DNA of 64,000 bases from Acidicapsa ligni (GCF_025685655.1 NZ_JAGSYG010000003.1:248001-312000), one strand, 5' to 3'. Shown: positions 10,001-20,884, counted from the first letter of the stretch. Notes: generated by a model not told the origin, from the letters alone. Program-made: numbers and translations.

Positions 10001-11558
10001 GCAACGGATCGATAGGAGGATTGGTTACCTGGGCGAAGCGCTGGCGGAAAAACGAATATACAGGGCGAGGCGAACGGGCCAGCGGAGCGACAGGAGTGTC
10101 GTCTCCCATGGACCAGATGGCTTCTTTGCCCTCGGCGGCCATAGGCGCGAGCATCATGCGCACTTCTTCGCGCGTGTAGCCGAAACGATGTTGAAGGTGA
10201 TTGAGTTCGACGGCATCCAGAAGATCGCTTGGATTTTCTGCGGCGACTAGGGGCGCATCGCTCTGCACGAGGTCTTTGTAGTTGCTGTTCTTATCGAAAC
10301 GGGCGAGCAGTTCTTCGTTTTCAAGAAACTCGTGTGTTTCGAGATCGACGAGAATCATCTGGCCGGGGCCGAGGCGCCCTGAGTGGGTGATTTTTTCAGG
10401 GTCCATATCGACGAGACCCGCTTCAGAACCCGCGACTACGAGACCATCTTCATCAATGGCAAAGCGACAGGGACGAAGACCGTTGCGGTCGAGGATGGCT
10501 CCGACCTGGCGGCCGTCGGCAAAGGCCAGGGCAGCGGGGCCGTCCCAGGGCTCAACGCAATCTCCGCTGTACTGGAGAAAGGAAGAGGTGTTGCCGTGGT
10601 TGGCCGGCGGGACGAGCATACGCAGCGATTCGGCGACGGTGCGACCATTTTGCGAGAGAAGTTCGACGACTTCATCGAGCGAGGTGGAGTCGGAACCGCC
10701 TTCGGTGAGAACGGGATGCAGGTCGAGCGGAAGGGTCGCGGCACGCGCGTCCATACGGGAGCGATTGCCCCAGATGGTGTTGATTTCGCCGTTGTGGGCG
10801 AGCGTGCGGCATGGCTGGGCACGGTCCCAACTAGGGAGAACGTTGGTGGCGTAGCGCTGATGAAAAACGGTGAAGGGCGTCTTGAACTCGGGGTTTTCAA
10901 GATCCGGATAAAACTGCGGCAACAGACGTCCGGCGCATAAAGCCTTATAGATGATAGTGGACGACGAGATCGATGCAACGTAGCCGGGCAGCGCTGAGCG
11001 CTCGAACTGCTTGCGCGCGAGGTAGAGGCGACGATCGAAATCAGTGAGGTCGGCATCTTCGTCCGAGGTGACAAGGACGTGCCAGATATTGGGCAGCGTA
11101 GAGGCGGCGATGGAACCGAGAATCTGCGGACATATCGGGACAGGGCGCCAGGCAAGCACGGCAATCTGCTGAGCGACAAAGGCCGCTTCAAGCTCATCAC
11201 GCGATGCTAGAGATTCGCCCTCCAGGAAGACGACTGCGACGCCGAGGGGCCTTTTGCGGTCGAGCTCAATACCGAGCGGCAGCAGCAGAATATCCCGCGG
11301 AATAGCAGTCATAACACCGACTCCGTCGCTGGATTTGCCGTCCGCTGCTACCGCGCCGCGGTGTTCGAGGCGGGCGAGCGCGGTGAGGGCATGCTGCAGG
11401 ATTTCGTGCGAGGGCTCGCCCGAAACGTTGGCAACAAAACCTACACCACAGGAATCCTGGTCGAAACGAGGGTCGAGCAGATTTGGGAAGGACGCGAGCG
11501 ACCGCGCGGAAGCGGCCTGCTGGAGAGAAATGTCGGTATTAAGACGGAGGCGATCCAT
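7068..11558 (-). CDS. gltB: Glutamate synthase, large subunit
   Basis: GltB makes glutamate from glutamine and 2-oxoglutarate. At 1496 residues it has the full large-subunit length. The N-terminal nucleophile is Cys37 (D-S-C-G-V-G-F) after a 36-residue propeptide, as in class II amidotransferases. The FMN/synthase domain follows, with the iron-sulfur Cys cluster C-D-M-A-R-Q-C-H-L-N-T-C-P-T-G, and then the C-terminal beta-helix (GXGXG) domain. The small subunit gltD is not adjacent. The gene is divergent from the arginine operon, and the ARG boxes lie in the shared upstream region, so ArgR could affect it too (inference). Confidence 0.97.
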   Translation of the reverse strand: MDRLRLNTDISLQQAASARSLASFPNLLDPRFDQDSCGVGFVANVSGEPSHEILQHALTALARLEHRGAVAADGKSSDGVGVMTAIPRDILLLPLGIELDRKRPLGVAVVFLEGESLASRDELEAAFVAQQIAVLAWRPVPICPQILGSIAASTLPNIWHVLVTSDEDADLTDFDRRLYLARKQFERSALPGYVASISSSTIIYKALCAGRLLPQFYPDLENPEFKTPFTVFHQRYATNVLPSWDRAQPCRTLAHNGEINTIWGNRSRMDARAATLPLDLHPVLTEGGSDSTSLDEVVELLSQNGRTVAESLRMLVPPANHGNTSSFLQYSGDCVEPWDGPAALAFADGRQVGAILDRNGLRPCRFAIDEDGLVVAGSEAGLVDMDPEKITHSGRLGPGQMILVDLETHEFLENEELLARFDKNSNYKDLVQSDAPLVAAENPSDLLDAVELNHLQHRFGYTREEVRMMLAPMAAEGKEAIWSMGDDTPVAPLARSPRPVYSFFRQRFAQVTNPPIDPLREAVVLQMHTRLGPWPHIFEPREPLPGLSLSSPLLSLAEMYALKHQQHSLANELPLEILDCVFSPEGTLEASLDALLHRAVELIGEGKKVLVLSDRAASESALPIPMAMALGAVHIGLIRAGIRTEVGLAVEAGDCRDIHHVALLLGMGAGTICPWLALETARALTPENGEANMLHALELGLAKVMSKMGISVVDSYRGAHLFDALGLSDEVIDKCFFGTPSPLSGIGFAEVEKSVRQSWRSAVPAPEPANASDDDNGTLVTPTAIAPTTKDLPDYGFVRFRKAEEAEPHAWQPQTVRALQAAMGSTKQGAALALTPWSAFATQATDTQPAAIRDLLEIRPAGPEFSLEEVEAPGSLVKNFIASAMSFGSLSPEAHQTITQAMNLLGARSNTGEGGEDPAVYADIDGAPSLLNNKIKQVASGRFGVTAEYLIHAEEIEIKVAQGAKPGEGGQLPGYKVTELIARLRHAQPGMQLISPPPHHDIYSIEDLAQLIYDLKRVNPRATIGVKLVSEWGVGTVAAGVAKAYADYIVIAGHTGGTGASSLSSIKYAGDPWELGLAEAQQVLIHNGLRGRVRLRTDGGLRTARDILIAALLGADEFAFGTSVLVALGCDMARQCHLNTCPTGIATQKPELRAKFRGKPEHVVRMFDELAHELQQLLASLGLPSLAAATGRTDLLEQVRFEGGLNLAPILGAATLAQSGAPIRWQGGRNDRPEEHPAIDDAWVEPAFAAYKSNQPFSLSTHITNENRTLGARLAGEIAKFKTNNPTASGSALHFDLKGVAGQSFGAFAVAGMTLKLQGIANDFVGKGLCGGELILKGEGRAARESTRHVILGNVALYGATSGELYAAGRAGERFAVRNSGALAIVEGCGDHGCEYMTGGLVVILGDTGINFGAGMTGGLAWVYDDKAAFIEKNYYHPEFLLAEKYDELDYTAQHSIRELVELHSTKTASSCANVLLTQWDKLAKNLIRLTPKTQV

Positions 11559-11696
11559 ATGTAACTATACGACCTCTTGAATTCAGAATCCAACGTTGAC
11601 GGGACAAATTGAGAAAGCGAAATCGGTGCAGACACTTTTACGGGAATTCCTGGGGAGGGTTCGCTCAAAAGGCCTGTTAAGAAATGATGAACCGTT

Positions 11697-11712
11697 TTGC
11701 ATATTTATACAA
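11697..11712. promoter_or_regulatory. ARG box 1 (ArgR operator)
   Basis: TTGCATATTTATACAA is a near-palindrome of the ARG-box type (TGCAT/ATGCA-like arms around an AT core). Its centre is exactly 21 bp from that of box 2, the two-turn spacing typical of ArgR hexamer operators. A possible -35 (TTGCAT, 11698-11703) lies inside it. Confidence 0.75.
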
Positions 11713-11717
11713 ACTGT

Positions 11718-11733
11718 CGTATATTTATGCAAG
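11718..11733. promoter_or_regulatory. ARG box 2 (ArgR operator)
   Basis: CGTATATTTATGCAAG is roughly the mirror image of box 1. It overlaps a possible -10 (TATATT, 11720-11725) placed 16 bp after the possible -35 in box 1, so ArgR bound here would block the argR-operon promoter. Confidence 0.75.
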
Positions 11734-11760
11734 CGCGGTCCTCATCATGGGGCCGCGCTT
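11731..11760 (+). promoter_or_regulatory. Hairpin in argR leader (possible attenuator)
   Basis: An 11-bp stem (11731-11741 with 11750-11760, one G-U pair) with an 8-base loop, followed by the weak T-rich run TCGATTT. It lies between the ARG boxes and the argR start, so it may attenuate transcription or stabilise the leader. Confidence 0.45.
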
Positions 11761-11801
11761 TCGATTTGCTGTAAGAAGTATGCTGGAGAATTCGGGGCGA
11801 A

Positions 11802-12278
11802 ATGAAGCTGGAACGTCACAATGCGATACGGGAACTGGTGGGCAGTTCTCTGATCCAAAGCCAGGACGAGTTGCGGCGCAAGTTGCGGCGACGTGGCTTT
11901 GCAGTGACCCAGGCTACGCTTTCGCGCGATCTGCAGGAGTTACAGCTATTCAAGGGCGCTGGCGGATACGGTCTACCGAACGGAAACGGCAATGGGCATG
12001 ATTCAAATGAAGCTGTTGCGGAAGATGACGATCATCGTCCGCCAAGCGTTGTCGATGTAATTGAGACGTTTGGCATGCGCAGCAGGCAGGCGATGAATCA
12101 GGTGGTGATTGGTACAGTGATGGGTGGAGCGCAGCCGGTCGCCGCGGCGCTCGATTATGAGCAATGGCCTGAAGTCGTGGGAACGCTTGCCGGGGACGAT
12201 ACGGTGCTGGTGATCTGCCCTGATTTACGACGGGCCGCAGATGTACAGGCGAAACTGAGAAAGATGCTGGAATCATGA
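11802..12278 (+). CDS. argR: Arginine repressor ArgR
   Basis: ArgR represses arginine biosynthesis when arginine is bound. The N-terminal winged helix carries T-Q-A-T-L-S-R-D-L-Q (recognition residues Ser41 and Arg42). The C-terminal hexamerisation and arginine-binding domain has G-T-L-A-G-D-D-T (residues 127-134), as in the family. The linker (about residues 56-80) is unusually long, Gly/Asn/Asp rich and probably disordered. It is the first gene of the arginine operon and overlaps argC by 4 bp (ATGA). It should be autoregulated through the two ARG boxes about 70-105 bp upstream. Confidence 0.95.
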   Translation: MKLERHNAIRELVGSSLIQSQDELRRKLRRRGFAVTQATLSRDLQELQLFKGAGGYGLPNGNGNGHDSNEAVAEDDDHRPPSVVDVIETFGMRSRQAMNQVVIGTVMGGAQPVAAALDYEQWPEVVGTLAGDDTVLVICPDLRRAADVQAKLRKMLES

Positions 12279-13354
12279 GCGAATCAAATAAGGCTACGAT
12301 AAAAACGGCCGTCGTTGGAGTTACGGGTTATGCAGGCGCAGAGTTGGCGCGGCTGCTGGTGCGGCATCCTCGGCTTGCCGGGAATGTGCCGGTGTTTGCA
12401 GGGCGCGTCGATGAACGAGACCAGGCTCGGGGCGGTGTTCCATTGGGGGAGATTCATCCTCAGCTTGTGGATAGCCATGGAACTGGTTCGCTGCGAGTGC
12501 AGCCATTTTCATGGGACTTGCTTGAGGATCTGGGTGTGGATGTGGTGTTTCTCGCTACTCCGCATGAGATGTCTCGCGAGTCTGTGCCAGCAGCGCGAAA
12601 GCGCGGCTTCCGCGTGATTGATTTAAGCGGCGCGTGGCGGCTGGAAGAGAGTTCCAATCGTGCCGTGTATGGATTTGAAGATGAAGGCTCAGTGGATGCG
12701 CTGACGATGCAGGCGCAGGCCGTGTATGGAATGCCCGAGCTACATCGGGATCGCATTCGCACCGCAAGCCTGGTGGCGAATCCAGGGTGCTATGCAACTT
12801 CGGTGATCCTGGCCTTGAAGCCTTTGTTGGCAGCGGGGCTGGTCGATGTGGAGCATGGGATTATTGCAGACGCGAAAAGCGGTGTTAGTGGATCGGGTAA
12901 GGCTCCGGTAGCGAAGACACACTATATGTATGCAGCGGATAACCTGTCAGCTTATGGGCTGTTTACGCATCGGCATACAGGCGAGTTAGTGGAGCAGTTA
13001 GGAGTCGGCGCGGAGGATATAACATTCACGCCGCATTTACTGCCGATTCCGCGAGGGATTCTTTCTACGATTTATGTGCGATTCAAGACTGCGCAGACGA
13101 GTGCTTCGGTAGAGGCTTGCTATCGGGAGTTTTATAAAGGCAGTCCGATGGTGAGGCTGTTTGGGACGACGCTGCCGCAGATTCAGTATTCGGTGCGAAC
13201 GAATTATGCAGATATTGGATTCAATGTTGCTAAGGATGGGCATCGCGCGATTGTCGTGAGTTGCCTGGATAACTTGCTCAAGGGCGCAGCGGGACAGGCT
13301 GTGCAGAATTTGAATGTAATGCAAGGTTGGGGTGAGGCGGAGGGGCTGGAATGA
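12275..13354 (+). CDS. argC: N-acetyl-gamma-glutamyl-phosphate reductase
   Basis: ArgC reduces N-acetylglutamyl phosphate to the semialdehyde with NADPH, the third step of arginine synthesis. The nucleotide-binding G-V-T-G-Y-A-G-A (residues 15-22) and the catalytic Cys172 in N-P-G-C-Y-A-T are present, with His-containing H-R-H-T-G-E further on. The length of 359 residues is normal. It is translationally coupled on both sides: 4-bp overlaps with argR and argB. Confidence 0.97.
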   Translation: MSESNKATIKTAVVGVTGYAGAELARLLVRHPRLAGNVPVFAGRVDERDQARGGVPLGEIHPQLVDSHGTGSLRVQPFSWDLLEDLGVDVVFLATPHEMSRESVPAARKRGFRVIDLSGAWRLEESSNRAVYGFEDEGSVDALTMQAQAVYGMPELHRDRIRTASLVANPGCYATSVILALKPLLAAGLVDVEHGIIADAKSGVSGSGKAPVAKTHYMYAADNLSAYGLFTHRHTGELVEQLGVGAEDITFTPHLLPIPRGILSTIYVRFKTAQTSASVEACYREFYKGSPMVRLFGTTLPQIQYSVRTNYADIGFNVAKDGHRAIVVSCLDNLLKGAAGQAVQNLNVMQGWGEAEGLE

Positions 13355-14133
13355 AATATGTGATCAAGCTGGGTGGAGCGGGCCTGGAAACTCCAACACT
13401 GCTGGCTGGATGTGTACGAGCGATTGCCGATCTGGTGAAAGATGGTAACCAGGTGGCCGTGGTGCATGGCGGCGGCATTCAATTGACGAAGACCCTTGCA
13501 CAACTTGGAAAGAAAAGTGAATTCATCAACGGCCTGCGCGTGACGGATGCAGAGACGCGCGATGTGGCGTTGATGGTTCTTGCGGGCCGTGTCAATAAGG
13601 GGCTGGTGGCTGCATTTGGTTCCGTGGGGCAGCCTGCGGTTGGCCTCTCGGGTGGCGATGGACTTTTGTTTCGCGCGCGAAAGAAGCGCACCGTTCCTGA
13701 TCTTGGTTTTGTTGGGGAAATTGCGGCGAGTGATCCGCGATGGATCGAAGCGGTCTGGCAGTTGAACGGCGTGCCTGTGATTTCTTCGATGGCTTTGGGA
13801 TTCGATGGTGAGTATTACAACGTGAATGCCGATGAGATGGCGGCGGCTTGCGCGACTACCTGTCATGCAGATGCGTTAGTCTTCTTGACGGATGTTCCAG
13901 GAGTGCGCGGAGCGAATGGTGAAGTGATGCGGTGGTTGAGCATCGACCAGATCGCGGAGATGGCGAAAAGTGCTGTGATTTCAGGTGGAATGTTGCCGAA
14001 GTTGAGCGCCTGCCGCGAAGCGTTGTTGCACGGAGTGAAGCGCGTGCGGATTTTGCCGGCTGAGGCTGCGAACGTTTTACCAGATCTTTGCACTTCAAGG
14101 GTTGCGCAAGGTACCGAAGTAATGGTTGCTTAG
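13351..14133 (+). CDS. argB: Acetylglutamate kinase
   Basis: ArgB phosphorylates N-acetylglutamate. The glycine-rich K-L-G-G-A-G near the start, V-V-H-G-G-G-I-Q, and the acetylglutamate-binding Y-N-V-N-A-D-E motif near residue 156 are clear amino-acid-kinase signatures. The length of 260 residues is that of the short bacterial form, without the N-terminal helix of the arginine-inhibited hexameric kinases, so feedback control here may rest on the synthase or on ArgR (inference). It overlaps argC by 4 bp. Confidence 0.96.
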   Translation: MKYVIKLGGAGLETPTLLAGCVRAIADLVKDGNQVAVVHGGGIQLTKTLAQLGKKSEFINGLRVTDAETRDVALMVLAGRVNKGLVAAFGSVGQPAVGLSGGDGLLFRARKKRTVPDLGFVGEIAASDPRWIEAVWQLNGVPVISSMALGFDGEYYNVNADEMAAACATTCHADALVFLTDVPGVRGANGEVMRWLSIDQIAEMAKSAVISGGMLPKLSACREALLHGVKRVRILPAEAANVLPDLCTSRVAQGTEVMVA

Positions 14134-14146
14134 AAGGGATATGACG

Positions 14147-15406
14147 ATGAAACTGGACGCTGTACGCGCGGCTGAGTCGCGCCTGTTGCTATCAACCTAT
14201 GAACGGAACCCGCTGCTATTTGAGCGCGGCGAGAGCGTATACCTGATTGACGAGAAGGGTGATCGCTATCTCGATCTGTTGAGTGGGATTGGGGTAAATG
14301 CGTTGGGATATCGGCATCCTGCGATTGAAGAGGCGATTGCCACGCAGAGTCGTGCGCTGATTCACACTTCAAATTTGTTTTTCCATGAGGGGCAGGCTGC
14401 GCTGGCACAACGGCTCGTCGATCGTATGGGATTGGATCGCGTTTTCTTTGCGAATTCGGGGACAGAGGCGTGGGAAGCAGCTCTGAAATTGTCGCGGGCT
14501 CATGCTGGCTTATTACGCGCCGAGGGCAGGAACATCGGAACGAAATTTCTCGCGCTTGAGCAAAGTTTTCATGGACGGACTTTTGGGTCTGTCTCAACGA
14601 CTGCGAAGGCTAAGTATCGTGAGCCGTTTGGCCCGGTGGTTCCCGGTGTGGAGTTTGTGCGATTCAATGATGTCTCTGATTTGCGCGCCAAGTTTTCAAA
14701 CGAGGTTTGCGCGGTTCTTGTTGAGTCGATTCAGGGTGAGGGTGGCATTCGTCCGCTCACACAGGAGTTTTTCAATGCGGCCCGTGAGTTAACTCAATCG
14801 ACTGGCGCATTGTTGGTCGTGGATGAGATTCAAGCTGGATTGGGGCGCACGGGCAAGTGGTGCGGTTACCAGCATTATGGGATTTTGCCGGATATTACTA
14901 CACTGGCGAAACCTTTGGCTGCTGGAATTCCGTTGGGCGCTGTACTGTGCACGGAGGAAGTTGCCCGAGCAATTCATCCGGGGATGCACGGCACGACATT
15001 CGGTGGTGGGCCTCTGGCCTGTGCTGTGTCGATTGCTGTGATTGATGCGATTGAGAGCGAGGGTTTGCTGGAGCATATCGTCGAGGTGGGCAACTACTTC
15101 AGGGAATCGCTGCATGCGCTCGCGAAACGGCATGACTTGATTGTCGATGTCAGGGGCAAAGGCCTGATGCTGGCGGCGGAAGTCGAGTCTGCTCACCTGG
15201 GCGCATACGTGGTGAAAGAGATGTTGAAGCGGCACATCGTAATCAATTGCACGAGCGAAACTGCGTTGCGTTTCCTGCCGCCTTACATTCTTGAAAAGGA
15301 ACATGTGGACCACGCGATTGTTGCGTTGGACGAGATATTCACTGAGTACGAAGCAGCTCACGCCGTGGGCGGCGTAAGCCAGGCAGGAGGCCAGGTTCAT
15401 GGCTAG
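14147..15406 (+). CDS. argD: Acetylornithine aminotransferase
   Basis: A class III PLP aminotransferase that makes N-acetylornithine and may also serve in lysine synthesis. It has S-G-I-G-V-N-A-L-G-Y in the N-terminal region, F-A-N-S-G-T-E-A-W-E (phosphate site), D-E-I-Q-A-G-L-G-R-T-G, and the PLP lysine in T-L-A-K-P-L-A. I choose ATG 14147, 8 bp after AGAAGG; ATG 14141 and TTG 14126 are in frame upstream. It follows argB closely and overlaps argF by 8 bp. Confidence 0.95.
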   Translation: MKLDAVRAAESRLLLSTYERNPLLFERGESVYLIDEKGDRYLDLLSGIGVNALGYRHPAIEEAIATQSRALIHTSNLFFHEGQAALAQRLVDRMGLDRVFFANSGTEAWEAALKLSRAHAGLLRAEGRNIGTKFLALEQSFHGRTFGSVSTTAKAKYREPFGPVVPGVEFVRFNDVSDLRAKFSNEVCAVLVESIQGEGGIRPLTQEFFNAARELTQSTGALLVVDEIQAGLGRTGKWCGYQHYGILPDITTLAKPLAAGIPLGAVLCTEEVARAIHPGMHGTTFGGGPLACAVSIAVIDAIESEGLLEHIVEVGNYFRESLHALAKRHDLIVDVRGKGLMLAAEVESAHLGAYVVKEMLKRHIVINCTSETALRFLPPYILEKEHVDHAIVALDEIFTEYEAAHAVGGVSQAGGQVHG

Positions 15407-16412
15407 TAAAGCAATTGTTGAGCGACAGATTACGGCTACTTCTATACAGCGGGACGAAGATGTACTTGCTGCGGCGGCTCGGCTTGCGGGCGAGGATCTT
15501 TGCTCTATCAGCGATTTATCGGCTGGTGAAGTTCGCGCCATTTTGAAGCTGGGGCATGATGTGAAGCGTAATCCGCGTGAGTATCGCTATGCGCTGGATG
15601 CGAAGCAGATGGTGCTGATGTTTGAAAAAGCGAGCCTGCGTACGCGGCTTAGCTTTGAGTCGGGATTCAGCCAGATGGGCGGCAATGCAATCTTCTTCGA
15701 TCAGACGAATTCGCCGCTGGGGGAACGCGAGTCGATTGCAGATGTGGCTAAGAATGTCGAACGCTGGGTGGATGCGATTGTGCTACGAACTTATGCGCAT
15801 GACACAATCACCGAGATGGCTGCGAACTCGCGCGTGCCCGTGGTGAATGCGCTATCGGACTTTGAGCATCCGTGTCAGGCTCTGGCTGACTTCATGACAC
15901 TTGAAGAGCACTTTGGTTATTCGCGTGGATTGAACTTCACTTACGTTGGTGATGGCAATAATGTTTGTCATTCGCTGATGCTGACGGGGGCGCAGCTAGG
16001 CGCGAATGTGACCGTAGCGACGCCGCGTGGATATTCGCCGGACATCGAGATTGTTACCCTGGCACGTGAGCGAGCAGAGGCGAATGGCTGCGAGATCAAG
16101 CTGACGCAGGATCCGCAGGCAGGCGTTGAAGGAGCCGATGCCGTTTACACGGATGTATGCGTGAGCATGGGCTTTGAGCATGAGTCGACGAAGCGCGCAC
16201 CGATCTTCCGGCCGTTCCAGGTGAATGAGGCTTTGATGGCGAGGGCTGCCAGTCATGCCGTGTTCATGCACTGCCTGCCGGCACGGCGCAATGCCGAGGT
16301 TACGGATGCAGTGCTGGATAGTTCGCAGTCGATTGTGTTCGACCAGGCGGAGAATCGGATGCATGCTCAGAAGGCGCTGCTCTTGTTGTTGCTCGGCGGC
16401 CTTTCCTATTAA
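15399..16412 (+). CDS. argF: Ornithine carbamoyltransferase
   Basis: It transfers a carbamoyl group to ornithine to give citrulline. Carbamoyl-phosphate residues are in S-L-R-T-R (79-83) and H-P-C-Q; ornithine residues are in D-V-C-V-S-M-G and H-C-L-P. The D-x-x-x-S-M-G loop argues for ornithine rather than acetylornithine as substrate. The motif H-C-L-P-A-R-R-N is not the common H-C-L-P-A-H-R-G and resembles that of acetylornithine transcarbamylases, so some doubt remains. An N-terminal extension of about 35 residues precedes the usual start of the fold. It overlaps argD by 8 bp, and argG starts 43 bp downstream. Confidence 0.93.
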   Translation: MASKAIVERQITATSIQRDEDVLAAAARLAGEDLCSISDLSAGEVRAILKLGHDVKRNPREYRYALDAKQMVLMFEKASLRTRLSFESGFSQMGGNAIFFDQTNSPLGERESIADVAKNVERWVDAIVLRTYAHDTITEMAANSRVPVVNALSDFEHPCQALADFMTLEEHFGYSRGLNFTYVGDGNNVCHSLMLTGAQLGANVTVATPRGYSPDIEIVTLARERAEANGCEIKLTQDPQAGVEGADAVYTDVCVSMGFEHESTKRAPIFRPFQVNEALMARAASHAVFMHCLPARRNAEVTDAVLDSSQSIVFDQAENRMHAQKALLLLLLGGLSY

Positions 16413-16443
16413 CCCTGTTCCTCGAACTATTTCGTCTTTCTGA

Positions 16444-19248
<2,805 letters not shown>

Positions 19249-19262
<14 letters not shown>

Positions 19263-19767
19263 GGCGCGCCTTCCCGACGCAACAAATGTGTTCGAGCTGG
19301 TGAATAGTATGAGTGGCGATGGAACGCTGCTGAAGCGGCAGTTCGCGGAGATCTGCGAGAACATTCGCGATTTCACCGTGGCTGAGTCCGATACAGGCGT
19401 GTTCCTGGGCTGCGGTGCACTGCATTTGTATGGACCGCACCTGGCTGAGGTGCGGTCGATTGTGATGTCGCCCGGAGCCAAGGGCAAGGGTGCGGGTGGG
19501 CGTGTTTTGAAGGCCCTGATCGACGAGGCCGAAGATCACGGAATCCAATCGGTTTGCCTGTTTACACGCATTCCCGATTTCTTTTTCAAGTATGGATTTC
19601 GGGTGGTGGAAGACAAGGCCGATCTGCCGGACAAGGTCTTCAAAGATTGCCAGAACTGCCCTCGCCTGCATCGTTGCGATGAGGTGGCGATGGTGCGCGG
19701 GAAGATTCCGCGAATGTCGATCCTGGGGCCTAAAGAAGTTGCGCGAGAACTGGTTCAACTGGGGTAA
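19249..19767 (+). CDS. argA: Short GNAT-type N-acetylglutamate synthase
   Basis: It would acetylate glutamate, the first committed step of arginine synthesis. It is a single GNAT domain of 172 residues with the acetyl-CoA loop S-P-G-A-K-G-K-G-A-G-G-R. It ends with a Cys-rich stretch D-C-Q-N-C-P-R-L-H-R-C-D-E (Cys134, Cys137 and Cys143), as in the short NAGS family known from mycobacteria and others. The start ATG 19249 has GGGGAGG 6 bp upstream. It is the last gene of the arginine operon, overlapping argH, and this context supports the assignment. The long, kinase-fused ArgA is not present in the window. Confidence 0.82.
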
Positions 19768-19819
19768 TGCTTTTAGCAAGTTAGCGGCTTACGCATTGTT
19801 GAACACTGTTGCGAACATC

Positions 19820-20119
19820 TCAGGCATTGGTATCCAGAGATAATCCAGCTACCAATGCAGCCCATTCTGCTTCGAGTGCGCTTCGGTAATAGTTTTTGCC
19901 TGCTCGTTTATACCAGTAGTCGGCGTTCCACTGTTCACCCTCTTTGCGATGGAGATAGGCGTGGACGGCCATGCCCTCCGATGTTTCCAGTTCGTCGACC
20001 AGAGCGTGGGCCTTAGCCCAGTTCCCTTTTGCATCCCACCAGAGGGACTTGAGAGGAGTGGAGAGGTATGCGGGTGGTTCGCTTTGAACGAGAGTCGTCT
20101 CAAAGGCCTTGATGTCCAT
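19820..20119 (-). CDS. Small conserved hypothetical protein
   Basis: A 99-residue soluble protein with the strongly conserved-looking core L-W-W-D-A-K-G-N-W, A-H-A-L-V-D, V-H-A-Y-L-H-R-K-E-G and N-A-D-Y-W-Y-K-R-A-G. I have seen this pattern in small conserved bacterial proteins of unknown function; the helical repeats suggest a TPR-like fold, but this is inference. It converges on the arginine operon, with 52 bp between the stops. Confidence 0.75.
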   Translation of the reverse strand: MDIKAFETTLVQSEPPAYLSTPLKSLWWDAKGNWAKAHALVDELETSEGMAVHAYLHRKEGEQWNADYWYKRAGKNYYRSALEAEWAALVAGLSLDTNA

Positions 20120-20578
20120 ATATGCAATTTAGAGCATTTCCCCTATTGCAATGGACTATTGCAGTAGACTGGCCGGGATTCGCAAAGTGCGGCTTTTCTC
20201 GATGAAAAGCCACGCAATCAGCCGCTGTGAAGAATACACCGATAGAAGAAATGCTTGAATCAAACGATTTTTCTCAGACAATAGAGCGTTCGTCGATCAC
20301 AAACAAGTTGTAGGTGGCCTCCAAGTTCGAGGGAGTACTTTAACCGCTGGCAGAGCATAGTATTCATTTCAGCGACCAACAACGTAGATATTTATCCAGA
20401 GCCTGGCGAGCAAAACGTCGGATGTATTGCAGATAGAGATACGTCGCAACCCCACACATTGCAACGCAGACTGAATCGGTCGTATACTTAAGTACGACCA
20501 ATCCGGTCGCAGTTCGCCGACTTCGGTCAGGGATCGTTCCCCTTCTGATGTACGGATGTAAAGCTGGGAGTGCCGCAG
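20120..20578. other. Long intergenic region upstream of feoAB
   Basis: It separates the divergent small hypothetical gene and feoA (459 bp). It holds a perfect 8-bp hairpin GGCTTTTC/GAAAAGCC at 20191-20211 without a T-run, and a 7-bp-arm inverted repeat at 20478-20499 (listed separately). I see no gene and no riboswitch I can name. Confidence 0.5.
20478..20499. promoter_or_regulatory. Inverted repeat, candidate metal-regulator operator
   Basis: Arms GGTCGTA and TACGACC enclose TACTTAAG, about 80-100 bp upstream of feoA. Position and symmetry suit a dimeric repressor, perhaps an iron regulator, but the sequence is not a Fur or DtxR box that I recognise. Confidence 0.4.
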
Positions 20579-20884
20579 GTGCGTGTACTGAGCGATCTCG
20601 AGGTAGGCGAAAGCGGAGTGCTGGCAGAGATGGATTTGCCGCCGGGCGTGCAGAATCACCTGATGTATATGGGTTTTGTACCGGATGCCTGGGTGAAAGT
20701 GCTGCATCGCGCGCCGATTGGCGATCCGACGGTTTATTCCGTTGATGGCATTGAGATTGCGCTGAGACGCGAGACAGCGCGGTCGATTCGTATGAAGTCT
20801 CCTTCCTCGGACCCTAAGCCAGCAAATACGTCCATTATCGCGGTGGCTGAATCTCATATAACGGAATTGGTTGAGGCACTTTAA
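20579..20884 (+). CDS. feoA: FeoA, ferrous iron transport accessory protein
   Basis: A small SH3-like protein (about 101 residues) that assists the FeoB iron transporter. It shows the FeoA pattern: a G-E-S-G-V-L near the N-terminus, N-H-L-M-Y-M-G-F-V-P in the middle, and then V-L-H-R-A-P-I-G-D-P-T-V-Y-S-V-D-G-I-E-I-A-L-R. I prefer the GTG at 20579 with GGGAG 8 bp upstream; a GTG at 20570 is also in frame but overlaps that site. A polar C-terminal extension of about 25 residues is extra to the usual fold. The stop codon overlaps the feoB start (TAATG). Confidence 0.88.
   Translation: MRVLSDLEVGESGVLAEMDLPPGVQNHLMYMGFVPDAWVKVLHRAPIGDPTVYSVDGIEIALRRETARSIRMKSPSSDPKPANTSIIAVAESHITELVEAL

Noticed and set aside
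20191..20240. Possible riboswitch upstream of feoA
   Set aside because: One perfect hairpin but no conserved core of any riboswitch class I know, and it lies far from feoA.
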